Source: Arthrobacter sp. OV608 (GTDB lineage: Bacteria > Actinomycetota > Actinomycetes > Actinomycetales > Micrococcaceae). Taken from it: a stretch of 64,000 bases of DNA. Positions 42,895 to 53,300 of the stretch are shown in pieces; the stretch's first letter is position 1, and every line of letters begins with the position of its first letter. Where the stretch lies: the NCBI GenBank assembly GCA_900110595.1, contig FOEZ01000011.1:62001-126000 (forward strand), read 5' to 3'. The position numbers and the translations under genes were made by a program. The notes under the pieces were generated by a model. The model saw only the letters and a list, made by a program, of their open reading frames with translations, ran no database searches and was not told the origin of the DNA.

Positions 42895-43401
42895 GTGGCC
42901 GCCTGTCCGCAATGTCAAGGCGAACTGCCAGAGAAATCCGAGTCTGGGCAGTGCCCGCATTGTGGGCATGCCTGGGGCACCCTGCGTTTAGGCGGACTGG
43001 GCACACTCACGTCCGTTGTCACTGAGATCGGCTATGGCGTTGATAAGTCCTGGCTTGAGCAGTGGGGACAGATGGAGCGTTCATACAAAAAGCTCCAGGA
43101 ACTCTACGCTGCTACCGGCGCCGGCAATCAAGAAGCACAAACGATTGTGAAAGACTTCTTCATCCATTGCTGGCATCTTGGGGACTGGCTCTCAAAGGAC
43201 AAAGGAACTAGCGTCACTTGGCCTGAAATCAAGACGTTGCTGCAGTCCGAAATTGATATCAACATCTGCAACGCCATGGCCAACACCTCGAAGCACCACA
43301 CGCGGTTCCCAAATGAAACTAGCGCTAGAGTCAGTTCGCTAAAGCTGCATCCCAAGTTCGAAGCGACTATCGAGGTCTCTCCTCCCAGTGGCCCTACATA
43401 G
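42895..43401 (+). CDS. Zinc-ribbon hypothetical protein, probably cut short by an amber codon
   Basis: 168 aa from GTG 42895 with AAGGAG upstream, 16 bp after lsr2. The N-terminus is a zinc ribbon (ACPQCQGELP, QCPHCGHAWG). The rest is helical (KSWLEQWGQMERSYKKLQEL, EIDINICNAMANTSKHHTRF). The frame ends at a TAG (43399-43401), but the same frame continues with gene-like codons as TRDALDVATSCMDIWGKFMA to a second stop at 43488, directly before a strong terminator. Such an amphipathic C-terminal helix is usual in related proteins. A nonsense mutation has probably removed the last 29 residues. Confidence 0.65.
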   Translation: MAACPQCQGELPEKSESGQCPHCGHAWGTLRLGGLGTLTSVVTEIGYGVDKSWLEQWGQMERSYKKLQELYAATGAGNQEAQTIVKDFFIHCWHLGDWLSKDKGTSVTWPEIKTLLQSEIDINICNAMANTSKHHTRFPNETSARVSSLKLHPKFEATIEVSPPSGPT

Positions 43402-43488
43402 ACCCGGGACGCGTTAGATGTGGCGACCAGCTGCATGGACATCTGGGGCAAGTTCATGGCGGCCCACAAGCTCATTCTCAAAAAATAG

Positions 43489-43527
43489 ACAGGATCGAAA
43501 CTTATTTTAGTTTCGACCCTGTTTTTT
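43489..43527 (+). terminator. Rho-independent terminator
   Basis: Stem CAGG-TCGAAACT paired with AGTTTCGA-CCTG around a TATTTT loop, followed by TTTTTT. It starts right after the second stop codon (43488) of the zinc-ribbon gene, supporting that stop as the ancestral end and a lsr2/zinc-ribbon operon. Confidence 0.85.
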
Positions 43528-44194
43528 AATTGCCCTCATATCGCACCCGGTGCGACTGTCGGAATATGCGAAAAATGCTCGTGTCCCTAGCCGTGGCACT
43601 TTCTCTTGTATTTGCGACGGCACCAGCGCTAATGCTGCGACTGTCGGTATGACTTTTCGGACCTGCGCTGGGTTATTACATCGGCCTCGACCGCGCAGAC
43701 CAGGGCGCAGTGACCCCTAGGGCGGCCGGTGTAGCAGCGGGGGAGTGCATCCAGACGAACGGCGTTCTCTGCCCGGCAAACTGCGCCGCTCTTGAGCGCG
43801 GTGTCGTTCTGCATCGCCTGCAGTGCAGACTACTCGAATGTCCTGCGGATTTATCTCGTCCTCGCGGAAGCTGACTTAGTTGTGGGCTCAGTGCACACCA
43901 CATGTCGGCAGTTCCTTAAGCAAGAGCGGGATGAAGGCATCGGCCGTCGCTGTTGAGCCCGGGGTCAACAGTCCATCAAGGATGGCTCCTACGACTTTAG
44001 CCGACGGTTACACTCCTAGAGCCAACACAAAGGAACTCCCTGCCAGCGTGCTCGCGGCAGGGACTTGCCTGTTACCGGTCAGATCGTTAGCCGCAGAGAA
44101 CCTAGGTAGTGCAGACGAATTGGGTGTAGATGGCTCCGGCGCCCAAGCCAACTGGGTCGTCAGGCCGCGTCATACCCTGCGGTGAATAATTAGA
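43528..44194. other. Mostly gene-free stretch with a decayed secreted-protein gene
   Basis: Apart from the signal-peptide remnant at 43566-43671 no supported gene is seen. Frames on both strands have unbiased codons and no ribosome sites. The stretch lies between the zinc-ribbon terminator and the end of a convergent secreted-protein gene. Confidence 0.45.
43566..43671 (+). pseudogene. Remnant of a small secreted protein, frameshifted at the signal-peptide end
   Basis: ATG 43566 opens a signal peptide, MRKMLVSLAVALSLVFATAP, then the frame ends after LMLRLSV. In the next frame the sequence continues as SANAATVGMTFRTCAG, the usual signal-peptidase site (SANA before A) and first mature residues of small actinobacterial exported proteins. 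One base gained or two lost separates the parts. The mature protein beyond is not recognisable. Confidence 0.4.
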
Positions 44195-44629
44195 TTATCT
44201 AAACAAGCGGATCTCCTTGTTGATCGGTTCGTTCACGTTGTAGAAGCAGCAAATGAACCCCTGCGCATTGCCCGTGACGGTTGCGCCCCCTTGCACAAAA
44301 ATAGTGGAACGGCCAGTGAATGCCTCGAACCTATAAGTTCGGGTGTAAACACGGCCTACGTAACCTTCACACAGGAAGGAGTCACTGAAACTTGACGTAT
44401 TGACCGTCTTGCCGGTGACCTGCCTCAACTCCATGTTAATATTGATGTTTTCGTCGAAGAACGTACATGTGACCGTGTAGGTTCCGGTGACAGCCGTTCC
44501 CTTAGCTGAAATCTGGCCATCGCTCACAGATATAACCGAAGCGGCGGCTCGCGCCGGGGTAGCGGTCACGAGTCCACCGACCCCTAACAACACGATGAAC
44601 AAAAATGCGGAAAAAGACCTAGTTTTCAT
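44195..44629 (-). CDS. Secreted hypothetical protein
   Basis: 144 aa starting MKTRSFSAFLFIVLLGVGGL with a signal peptide ending at about ATPARAA (cleavage after residue 29). The mature part of 115 residues is strand-rich: SVSDGQISAKGTAVTGTYTV, CTFFDENININMELRQVTG, then CEGYVGRV and FICCFYNVNEPI, with four or five Cys able to form disulfides. No family recognised; the pattern suits a small beta-sandwich exported protein. Confidence 0.6.
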   Translation of the reverse strand: MKTRSFSAFLFIVLLGVGGLVTATPARAAASVISVSDGQISAKGTAVTGTYTVTCTFFDENININMELRQVTGKTVNTSSFSDSFLCEGYVGRVYTRTYRFEAFTGRSTIFVQGGATVTGNAQGFICCFYNVNEPINKEIRLFR

Positions 44630-44928
44630 CTGTCGAAACCCTGACTCGGAGGCCGCGCCTTTTGCTGGCCGGCCCCGTGAAGTGTGAAATTTATAGCGGT
44701 TCACCGTAGGACAAGGCGCCGTTCTCGCTATGGCCAAAACGAACCGGTGCGCTAACCCAGGACAAACCGTCAGGTCCCCGTTTGAGGGAATTACGTCAGA
44801 CTGTCTCAGTGGCATCCCATCACGTCCTCCCGCGATGGACACCTAGCCTGAGAATAGACCTTTGACTAACGAGTGACCAGATCAAAATGCCCCCCACATT
44901 ATGTTCTGAAGGAATAGGGGGCGATCAC

Positions 44929-45194
44929 CTAAAAGCCCGACCTTCCCAGGGCTGCGTTGCCAGTTAGGAGCGGAGTTTCGCGGCAACCGACGCCCCGGGG
45001 GTTCTTGATCGCCTGCCAGCACGTGCGGCCGGTGCAGGGGTTCGTCCAGGCGCTTATCCGCGAGACTGCCCCCAGGGGCCGGTGCCCGAACTCAAAGCCG
45101 CCAGCCCAAAGGCTGTGGACCTCGCTGCGCACGTCAAGGTGCGTCGGTCGCCAATCCGCTGGCAGTCACCCACCATGCGCTGCCCCAACGCCAT
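44929..45194 (-). pseudogene. Small hypothetical gene with a single-base frameshift
   Basis: ATG 45194 is preceded by GGAG; the protein begins MALGQRMVGDCQRIGDRRTL. The frame is then lost, and the adjacent frame continues as DVRSEVHSLWAGGFEFGHRP and runs to a stop at 44929 with good codon bias and four Cys/Trp-rich blocks (WTNPCTGRTCWQAI). Loss of one G in a TTGGAC context would explain it. Family unknown. Confidence 0.4.
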
Positions 45195-45225
45195 TCTCCT
45201 ATTTTGAGTAGGCAGGCGGAACGTC

Positions 45226-46449
45226 TTACCTTGGTTCCCTAAGAAGGAGTATTGATGCCGGATGCGGCCCGTTTGCAAGCCAATCGTCGCTGATCTCGGT
45301 GGCTTTGGCTGCATGAAGAACGAGCTGTGCGGCCAGGGTTGAGCCAGTGATTTTTGAGTAGGCCAGCGCAATTTCCCCAACAGCCTCGGTGTGCTCGAGA
45401 ACCGGGAGCAGATGCGCGGAGGTGACATTGCTGAGCTCCCCAACACGTTGGCCGTCGAGACGGATTTCGACAAAGGGACGCTGGGTCCCATTCTTCAACG
45501 TGTAGGTTTCTTTGTGCAGGCTGACCAGCAGTATTCCCATACCATCGGCAGGCACATACTTGCCGAGTACGTCGAAGTGGTTTTCTTCCTTCAGGACCTG
45601 AATTGCTGATCCCCAAGTTATAAGGGTAGTCACGCCTGCAGGCGCAGCATTGAGGGGTGCGATTAACGCTGGTTCAGGCAATGCAACGGTTACGCGCGCC
45701 CGAAGGCGGTCCCCTTCGTCGTAAGCCCAAACCCGGGCAGTGGCAGCAGCGACGTTTCCGCTGGCGATGATTCTCGTCAGCGGTCGTGTGTAGCGTTTTG
45801 CGTCCTCTCGGCTGAGGTAGCCGAGAACTCGGCCTTTCCATCGGACGCTGATGGCGTTGGGGTCAAGCGGGTTGTCCGGTTCAGCCACCAGTTCCACCAG
45901 TAGACCTTCAGTTTCACCTTCGTTCCGACCAGCTGCCAGCGCACCATTTGCACGCAGGGCCGCCCTGATCGCCTTGCCGTACGCGTGTTCGCCTACAACT
46001 TCGACATTCGGCCATTCCGACCGGCCAAGCGAAACATGGTAAAGATTCTTGGTGGCCGGAACTGCTTGATCTACCCGCGGGGTCGGGTCCGCAGCGACTG
46101 GCACATCAGTAACCGGAGCCCCGCTAACCAAGACTTCCATTTGCTCGCCGTCGGCAGGCGTATTGGGGTTCTCAAGAAAACCTGCCGACCAGTTGATGTC
46201 CTCCCACGCCTGCCGACGGCTACGCCGCTTCCGCATCAGGAATGCCAGCCCGACAATTCCTGCGGCCAACAGAGTTCCTGCCGGGGATGAGAAGGTCACA
46301 ACCAGCAGCAGCAATCCGAACAAAGTCCGCTGGGCAATTCCCCCAGCCTTTTCGATTTCAGGGACGCCGCGGCCACCAGTAGTCAACTTGGCCGGGTCAG
46401 CACCAACGTGCGCCAGGACGTTGGCCGCCTGTCCCACTGTAAGGTGCAT
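45226..46449 (-). CDS. HIRAN-domain membrane-associated protein
   Basis: 407 aa. Residues about 37-75 hold one or two membrane helices (TLFGLLLLVVTFSSPAGTLL, AAGIVGLAFLM) followed by a basic stretch (RKRRSRR). The middle (about 180-260) is a HIRAN domain, NPLDPNAISVRWKGRVLGYL then SREDAKRY, known to bind 3' DNA ends or act in DNA-damage contexts. A third part (TYTLKNGTQRPFVEIRLDGQ, VGELSNVTSAHLLPVLEH) looks like a second HIRAN-like repeat. The start at 46449 lies 55 bp after the end of the DUF4236 gene. A membrane-tied HIRAN protein is uncommon. Confidence 0.65.
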   Translation of the reverse strand: MHLTVGQAANVLAHVGADPAKLTTGGRGVPEIEKAGGIAQRTLFGLLLLVVTFSSPAGTLLAAGIVGLAFLMRKRRSRRQAWEDINWSAGFLENPNTPADGEQMEVLVSGAPVTDVPVAADPTPRVDQAVPATKNLYHVSLGRSEWPNVEVVGEHAYGKAIRAALRANGALAAGRNEGETEGLLVELVAEPDNPLDPNAISVRWKGRVLGYLSREDAKRYTRPLTRIIASGNVAAATARVWAYDEGDRLRARVTVALPEPALIAPLNAAPAGVTTLITWGSAIQVLKEENHFDVLGKYVPADGMGILLVSLHKETYTLKNGTQRPFVEIRLDGQRVGELSNVTSAHLLPVLEHTEAVGEIALAYSKITGSTLAAQLVLHAAKATEISDDWLANGPHPASILLLREPR

Positions 46450-46503
46450 CAGGCTGGGGCGGGCCCCGGTAGCGCGCGCGACTGCAGCACGAACATGGTT
46501 ACG

Positions 46504-46821
46504 CTAAAACTTCGACACAACCACCGTATTGTCGGGTGTCAGAAGCTCCCGCCATGTCTCGTTTGTAATGACCTGACGGGCAACGGGACCGGCAGTGGGA
46601 GCGGAAATCAGGGCAGCTGACCTACGGCTCGGCCGACCGCTCGAACCGCTGGAGACATACGAGACACCGGTTCCGGGGACCCTCACCGTACTCGTCGTTC
46701 GGCCTGTGGCAGTTCTGGTAACCCTAAACGGACCTGCGCCGACACTGGCGCTCAACCCGCGCTTCGATGCTGTGATCCGAACAGGCCCAAAACTCTTCGA
46801 CTTACGGTAACGAAACCCCAA
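46504..46821 (-). CDS. DUF4236 protein
   Basis: 105 aa, start set at TTG 46821 (GGAGG six bases upstream), which gives the canonical N-terminus MGFRYRKSKSFGPVRITASK. The second block, GLSASVGAGPFRV then RVPGTGVSYV, is also typical of DUF4236, a short beta-rich domain found at the N-terminus of bacterial proteins of unknown role. The C-terminal 50 residues are low complexity. Same strand and spacing as the HIRAN gene, so probably one operon. Confidence 0.75.
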   Translation of the reverse strand: MGFRYRKSKSFGPVRITASKRGLSASVGAGPFRVTRTATGRTTSTVRVPGTGVSYVSSGSSGRPSRRSAALISAPTAGPVARQVITNETWRELLTPDNTVVVSKF

Positions 46822-47313
46822 CCCGCACCTCCAAAACATTCACGCGGGAAGCCAGTATTCCTCGTTTGAACCCGATTCTATGTCCTCGTCACGACGTTCT
46901 GAATGAGATAACGAGTGTCAGTTGGAGCCGATAGTGTTCGGCTTCAGATAGCCCTCAAGAAATCCGCGGGATTACCACAGGATTAGCTCAAGAATGCATC
47001 AAGAAAAGAGCAGCATCTCTCGATGTTGCTCTTCAGTCGCAGTCACGAGTAGGTCCATCGGCCCTTCGATCGGCCGATAGAAGCAATTGCCCCGTAAGTG
47101 ACAAATCCTTTCCGAAAGGCGCTGCTAAAACGTCTTGAAGTGACATCAGCAAGGTGGGTTCTACTTTTATTACGACCACTAATACTTTTACGAAGTTCCG
47201 CGTCATGGGGATTTTGTCCCATTGCCAAGGCACCTGCTACACATTGTCTACTTGACTTGACGGAGCCGTAGGGACGGTTTTCGCGGTCAGGACGATTTCG
47301 GGGGCAATCACGT
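46822..47313. other. Intergenic region upstream of the surface-protein operon
   Basis: About 490 bp between divergent units. It contains the minus-strand hairpin at 47006-47033 and should hold the promoter of the 17-kb operon at its right end. A 66-codon minus-strand frame (47033-47233) ends exactly at the hairpin and could be a small gene or an RNA, but its coding quality is poor. Confidence 0.45.
47006..47033 (-). terminator. Hairpin followed by T-rich tract on the minus strand
   Basis: Arms AAGAGCAGCATC and GATGTTGCTCTT (one G-T pair) around TCTC; on the minus strand TTTTCTT follows. It would terminate a short minus-strand transcript starting between here and 47313, for which no convincing gene is seen. 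Confidence 0.45.
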
Positions 47314-50300
47314 ATGGGGATCTCTTCGCTGCTGCACGGAAAACGCCGTAGGACGGCATCCGTTTCGGCACTGGCCAGCATCTCATTGGCGGCAGCCGCT
47401 CTGGCTTTCCAGTACGACGGACTTCCTGCCGCAGACCTGGATCTCAATGATGGCGGCGTCTGGGTCACCAAACAGTCCGATCTGCTGGTGGGTCACCTGA
47501 ATTTCCCCTCACGGGTACTGGATGCCGGGCTTCGTACCAAGGCTCCTCAGTACGATGTCCTCCAGCAAGGCGACACCGTACTCGTTCACGACAGCGCCAA
47601 TGCCACGCTGACCCAAATTGACCCCGCGCGCGTGACGCTCCTAGGCAGTGGCTCCCTGCCCGCGGGCGCAGCCGTCTCCACGGGATCTGATACGGCGGCT
47701 ATCCTGGCCGACGGTGACCTATACGCAGTTCCCGTTGGAAGTATCGATGGTCTTCGCTTAGACGGCGCGGAACCACTGGCCAAACTCGGTGCCGGCGCGG
47801 TGGCGACTATTGGCCTCGACGGCGTCATCCACGCCTTCTCGCCTACCCTCGGCGAAGTGCGCGACTATGCTCCGAAGGACAAAGACTACGCCCAAAAATC
47901 GGCTCGCAAGCTAGCTGAACTTCCCAAGGACGCGAAGCTGAGCATCGCTGCCGTCGGTGCCGACGCGGTGATGTTCGATTCCAACGCTGGAGACCTCTAC
48001 TTGCCCGGTGGACAGAAAATAGCCATAGCCGATGGAAAAGGTGGGTCACTTCAAGAAAACGGGCAGGCAAACGACCGCGTACTGGTGAGCACTCTGAGTG
48101 CCTTGGTGGCACAGCCTCTGGCTGGAGGTTCCGCTACGGTTACCCGCGCTCCTAAGACGAGCACGAACTCCGCGCCAGCGGCCCCCGTCTGGCTGAACGG
48201 CTGCGCATACGCTGCCTGGTCCGGCACCTCAACCTATCTGCGGGACTGTGGGGCCGGGAAGGTCGAATCCGGTGCCGTGCCAAACATGCCGGCGAATGCC
48301 CAGCTGGTCTTCCGCGTGAACCGCGATGTAGTCGTTCTCAATGACATCCAAGGCGGCGGCGTCTGGCTGGTCACGCAGAAAATGCTCTTGGTGCAGAACT
48401 GGAACGACGTAGTTCCCCCGCCGGACGTCCAGGATGACCAGGAGGAGAAAAGCCCGGACCAGCAGGTAACCCTGCCGAAACGCACCGAACAGAACCACCC
48501 ACCAGTCGCCGTCGATCAGCAATTCGGCGTCCGGGCAGGGCGCACGTCCCTCCTGCGGGTTACGGAGGAGTGCTCGGACCCGGACGGAGACGTACTTGCA
48601 GCGGCGCTGGCAGGATCGGCCCCGCCGGGTGTCGAGGTCCAGCCGGCTCTGGGCGGTGCGGCCCTCCAGGTCTCCGTGCCCGCGAGTGCGTCCGGTTCCC
48701 TGACCTTCAGGTATCGGGTGGACGACGGGCGAGGTGGAACAGCCGAGGCCAATCTCACCTTGGCGGTCCGTCCGGCGGGGCAGAACTCTCCGCCGGAGCT
48801 GAAGCGGCCACAATCCATGAAAGTGGAGTCCGGCGCTACCCTCCAGCAGGACGCCCTGCAAGGATGGCGTGATCCCGACGGCGACGAGATGTACCTCAAA
48901 TCTGCCACCACCGACTCGGGCGACCGCGTCACCTTCCGAAACAACGGCATTATCGACTTCGCCGCGGTCTCCGGCCAAACGGGAGTCAAAGAGGTCAAAC
49001 TCATCGTCTCGGATGGCACTGCTGACGCCGAGGGCCTGCTCCGCGTCGAGGTGCTGCCCAAGGGGTCTCTGCGACCGATCGCCAACGCCGACCGGATGAC
49101 CGCCGTCGCGTCTACGCCTCTGACGATGTCTCCCCTGCTCAATGACATCAGCACTTCGGGCGCCGCTCTGCGGCTCGCAAAGTATGACCAGGTCCCCGGG
49201 GCAAGCATCACCGCCGACTTCACCGCCGGCACGATCACCTTCCAGATGGCCACTCCGGGTACTTACTACATGCAGTACCTGGTGACTGACGGACCCAACT
49301 CCGCCGTCGGGCTGATCAGGATAGACGTACTGCCAGGAAGCGGCACAAGCCGTCCGGTCGCAGTACGCGACGTCGCCCTGGTCCCCGTCGGCAGATCAGC
49401 CCTGGTGGACGTCCTGGCCAACGACAGCGATGCCGCAGGCGGAATCCTCATCGTCCAATCCGTCGAGGTACCCGCCGGAACCGGGGTCACGGCTGAAGTA
49501 CTGGAAAACCGCGTGATTCGGGTGACCGATATGGTGGGTCTTAGCCATCCGGTCACCTTCCGCTACACCGTTTCCAACGGTGCCGAAGCCGCGACAGGTG
49601 AGGTCCTTGTCCTTCCCGTCCCGCTCCCGGCCACGCTCCGCCCCCCGGTCACCGTCGATGACACGGCGACGGTAAGAACCGGCGACGTGGTGACAGTCGA
49701 CGTCCTGCACAACGACTACCACCCCGACGGCGACACCCTCACCCTCCGTCCGGACCTCGTGGCCCCGGAACCCACGCCAGCTGAGGGAACAGCTTTCATC
49801 AGCGGCGACAAGTTGCGTTTCCGGGCCGGCCAGAATGCAGGAACGGTGCACGCAACCTACGAGGTAGCGGACTCGCAGGGCAACCGCACCGCAGGCTACG
49901 TGACCATCCAGGTGGTCGCGGAAGATGACACTCATAACTCGGCTCCCCGTCCCCAGCCCATCACCGCGCGCGTCATCGCCGGCAACACCGTCCGCATCCC
50001 GGTTCCGCTGGACGGCATCGATCCCGACGGCGACTCCGTGGATCTGCTGGGCCAGCGGGATGCCCCGAAGATGGGTCGCGTAACTGTTGGCGACACCTGG
50101 CTCAACTACGAGGCGTATCCCGACTCGGCTGGTCGCGACTCCTTCACTTACGTCGTGCGTGACCGCCGGGGAGCCGAAGCCGTCGGCACCGTCGTCGTCG
50201 GCATTGCCCCGCCCAGCTTCCAAAACCAGGCGCCCTACGCAGCAACAGACACGGTCACGGCGAAGCCGGGCCGCACCCTGTCCGTCCCTGTCCTCGCCAA

Positions 50301-53300
50301 CGACAGCGACCCTGACGGCGACCCGATCCTGCTGGTGACGGAAGGGCTGACCGTGCCCGACGGCCTATCCGCCAAGGTCACCGATGGCCGCGTCCTAGTC
50401 ACCGGGCCCGGACGCTCCGGTCAATACACCCTCCGGTACACGGTCGCCGATATTTATGGCTCGAGCTCGGTCGGCTCCCTCGTGCTCGACATCAAAGAGG
50501 ACGCCCCGGCCCAGCGACCCCTCGCGCGGGACGACTATGTGACGAAGATCGAGATGTACGGCAAAACATCGGTTGATGTACCCGTTCTGGCCAACGACGA
50601 AGATCCCGACGGCGTCGCCTCCGACCTGCGGGTCTCCACGGATGACCCCAATACCTCCGTCGGACCCGGCGGAACCGTCAACGTCAGATTCACCGAGGCC
50701 TCCCAGGTCATTCTGTACACGGTGGCGAACGCGGACGGACTCACCGCATCCGCGTTCGTCCATGTGCCGGGACTGAAGGACCTGCGGCCTGAACTGTCCG
50801 TGACCAAGCCCCTCGAGGTGAAGAGCGGAGAAACCCTCACCATCAGTCTTGCCGACGTGGTGAAGGTACGTGACGGACGGATTGCCCGCATTGCGACCGC
50901 TGACAGCGTCTCGACGTCCCATTCCAATGGCGCTCCCTTGCTGAAGGACGAACACACGTTCAGCTACACCTCGGCCGCGGACTACTACGGCCCGGATACC
51001 CTCACGGTCCAGGTGACCGACGGCACCGGCCCCGATGACGCGAGCGGGCTCTCCTCGACCATCTCCATACCGATCCAGGTCATTCCTGCACAGAATGTTT
51101 CGCCGACCCTGTTGGGCACCACCATCGAGGTGGCTCCCGGTGAAGCAGAAATTCCGGTCAACTTGGCACGGCTTTCCCGGGATCCGAACCCCGGCGATCT
51201 TGACCGACTGGCATACAGCCTGCAAGGCAGCCCCTCGGGCGGATTCGCCGCACGGGTCGAGGGACAAAAGCTGTTGGTAAAAGCTGACGCTTCCGCCGCT
51301 CGGGGTGCGAGCGAAAAAGTGGTCGTGCAGGTCAGCGACAGCACTTCAGCTCCCACTACCGCGACGTTCACGCTGACCACTGTTGTTTCCTCCCGGCCTT
51401 CCGCGGCGGCGAACGACGACGTCGTGGCCGACGCCAAGGCAGGCCAAAAATCCGTTGTGGACGTGCTGGCCAACGACGTGAACCCTTTCCCTGAGACACC
51501 GCTGAAGGTCCTCGGCGCCCACGTAGATTCCGGCTCCGGTGTTGCCGAGCTGGAAGGCGACAAGGTTGCCATCACTCCAAGCGCGGACTTCGTTGGGGTC
51601 ATGATTGTCAGCTACCAGGTGCAGGACGCCACCAACGCCCCCGAACGTCAGGTGGAAGGTCACGTGACGCTGACAGTGCGAGGAAAACCCGGCGTCCCCG
51701 GAGTGCCCTCGGTGAGCTCCATCCAGGACAGCACCGTCGTGCTCTCGTGGACTCCCCCGTCGAACAACGGGTCGTCGATCACCGGCTACGCGGTCTCGTC
51801 AGCGAAGGGCTATTCCAAGGCGTGCCCGTCCACCACCTGCACACTGGACGGACTCACCAACGACGTCGAGTACACCTTCACCGTCACCGCAACCAACGAC
51901 GTCGGAACCTCCGACCCGTCGCCGGCGTCGGCACCGGCACGTCCCGACGCCCGGCCCGAGGCGCCCCTAGCACCCTCTCTGGTCTTCGGCGACAAGAAGG
52001 TCTCCGTCGCGTGGACCACACCGACGAGCCACGGTTCGCCAGTGACAAGCTACACGCTCGAAATCTCGCCCGCGCCGGCCTATGGTTCGGTCCAGAAAAC
52101 CGGTGTCGCCGGCAACTCAATGGAGTGGGAAGGCCTGGAGAACGGCGTCGCCTACCAGGTGAGGGTCCAGGCCAATAACCGCGCCCCGGAACCGTCTGCG
52201 TGGAGCCCCTACTCGGCCTCGGTGATTCCCGCCGGCGTCCCGGACGCGCCGGCGCCGCCGACCACGTCGCCCTCGACGGCGGTCGGCAGCCAGGCACAGA
52301 TCCTCGTAACGTGGGCGCCGCCGAACGCGAACGGTGACCCGGTTGCCGACTACACGCTCAGTGTTAGGCGTGGCGGCGCCGTCGTGAACAGCCTGACCCT
52401 CGCTGGAACCAGCCAGAACGTCACCGTGGATACCAGCGAATCCGACTACTCGTTCTCTGTGACGGCGCGAAACAAGGCCGGAGCGTCAGCGCCAAGCGCG
52501 GACTCGGCACCACGCCGGGCCGCGAACGCACCGTCGGCGCCTGTGAGTGTCACGGCCACCGAAGGCGACCGCAACTCGCAAGTTAGCTTCACGCCGGGTC
52601 CGTTGAACGGCAACCGGCCGAATGAGATCAGCTGGCGGTGGAAGGCGACGCCGGGCGGGTTGAGCGGTTCCTTTGGCAGCGCGACGACCGGGACGATCAC
52701 GGGACTGGCCAACGGTACGTCCTACACCATCCAGGTCTGGGGCGAATCGACGGTCCAGGGCGTCGCTCCCGGGCCTGCAACGTCGTCGAACCCAGTGAAC
52801 CCGTATGGTTCGCCGCTCGTCCGCAACCTCGTGGGCGTAGGCGGGGACGGCACAGTGTCCTTCAATTGGTCAGTGGACGGAAATGGCAGGAACGTGACCG
52901 GCGTGCAGGTTAACACCTCGGCCGGCAGCACGTCGGGAGGAGCGGGACTGACAAGCTACACAGCATCAGGACTTGGCCCGAGCCAGACAGTGAACGCCTC
53001 CGTCACCGTGACCACCGACGCCGCCGATGCTGCACGCAAGACCGCATCGGGCTCGGCCTCGGCGACGAGCAACCCGGTCCGCCTGAGCATTTCACGAGGC
53101 AATCCCGACTCCCGAAAGGCCGGGACTTATTTCCTGCAGTTGAATTACGCCAACTTGCCGGCAGGGAACTACACGCTTCAGTGCTACGCCAACGAAACAC
53201 TGGGGGGCACGACCCCCTACGATTCGTGGAGCGGCTTCCTCAACGGAACAGGAAACCAGCAAGTATGCGGCAAGGCCGACTGGCAATCAGGTTGGTACGA

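Noticed and set aside
43880..44185. 101-codon plus-strand frame (MWAQCTPHVGSSL)
   Set aside because: No ribosome site, no codon bias, and no recognisable domain; treated as non-coding.
47033..47233. 66-codon minus-strand frame ending at a hairpin
   Set aside because: The hairpin is convincing but the frame has weak codon bias and no clear ribosome site; reported only within the intergenic entry.
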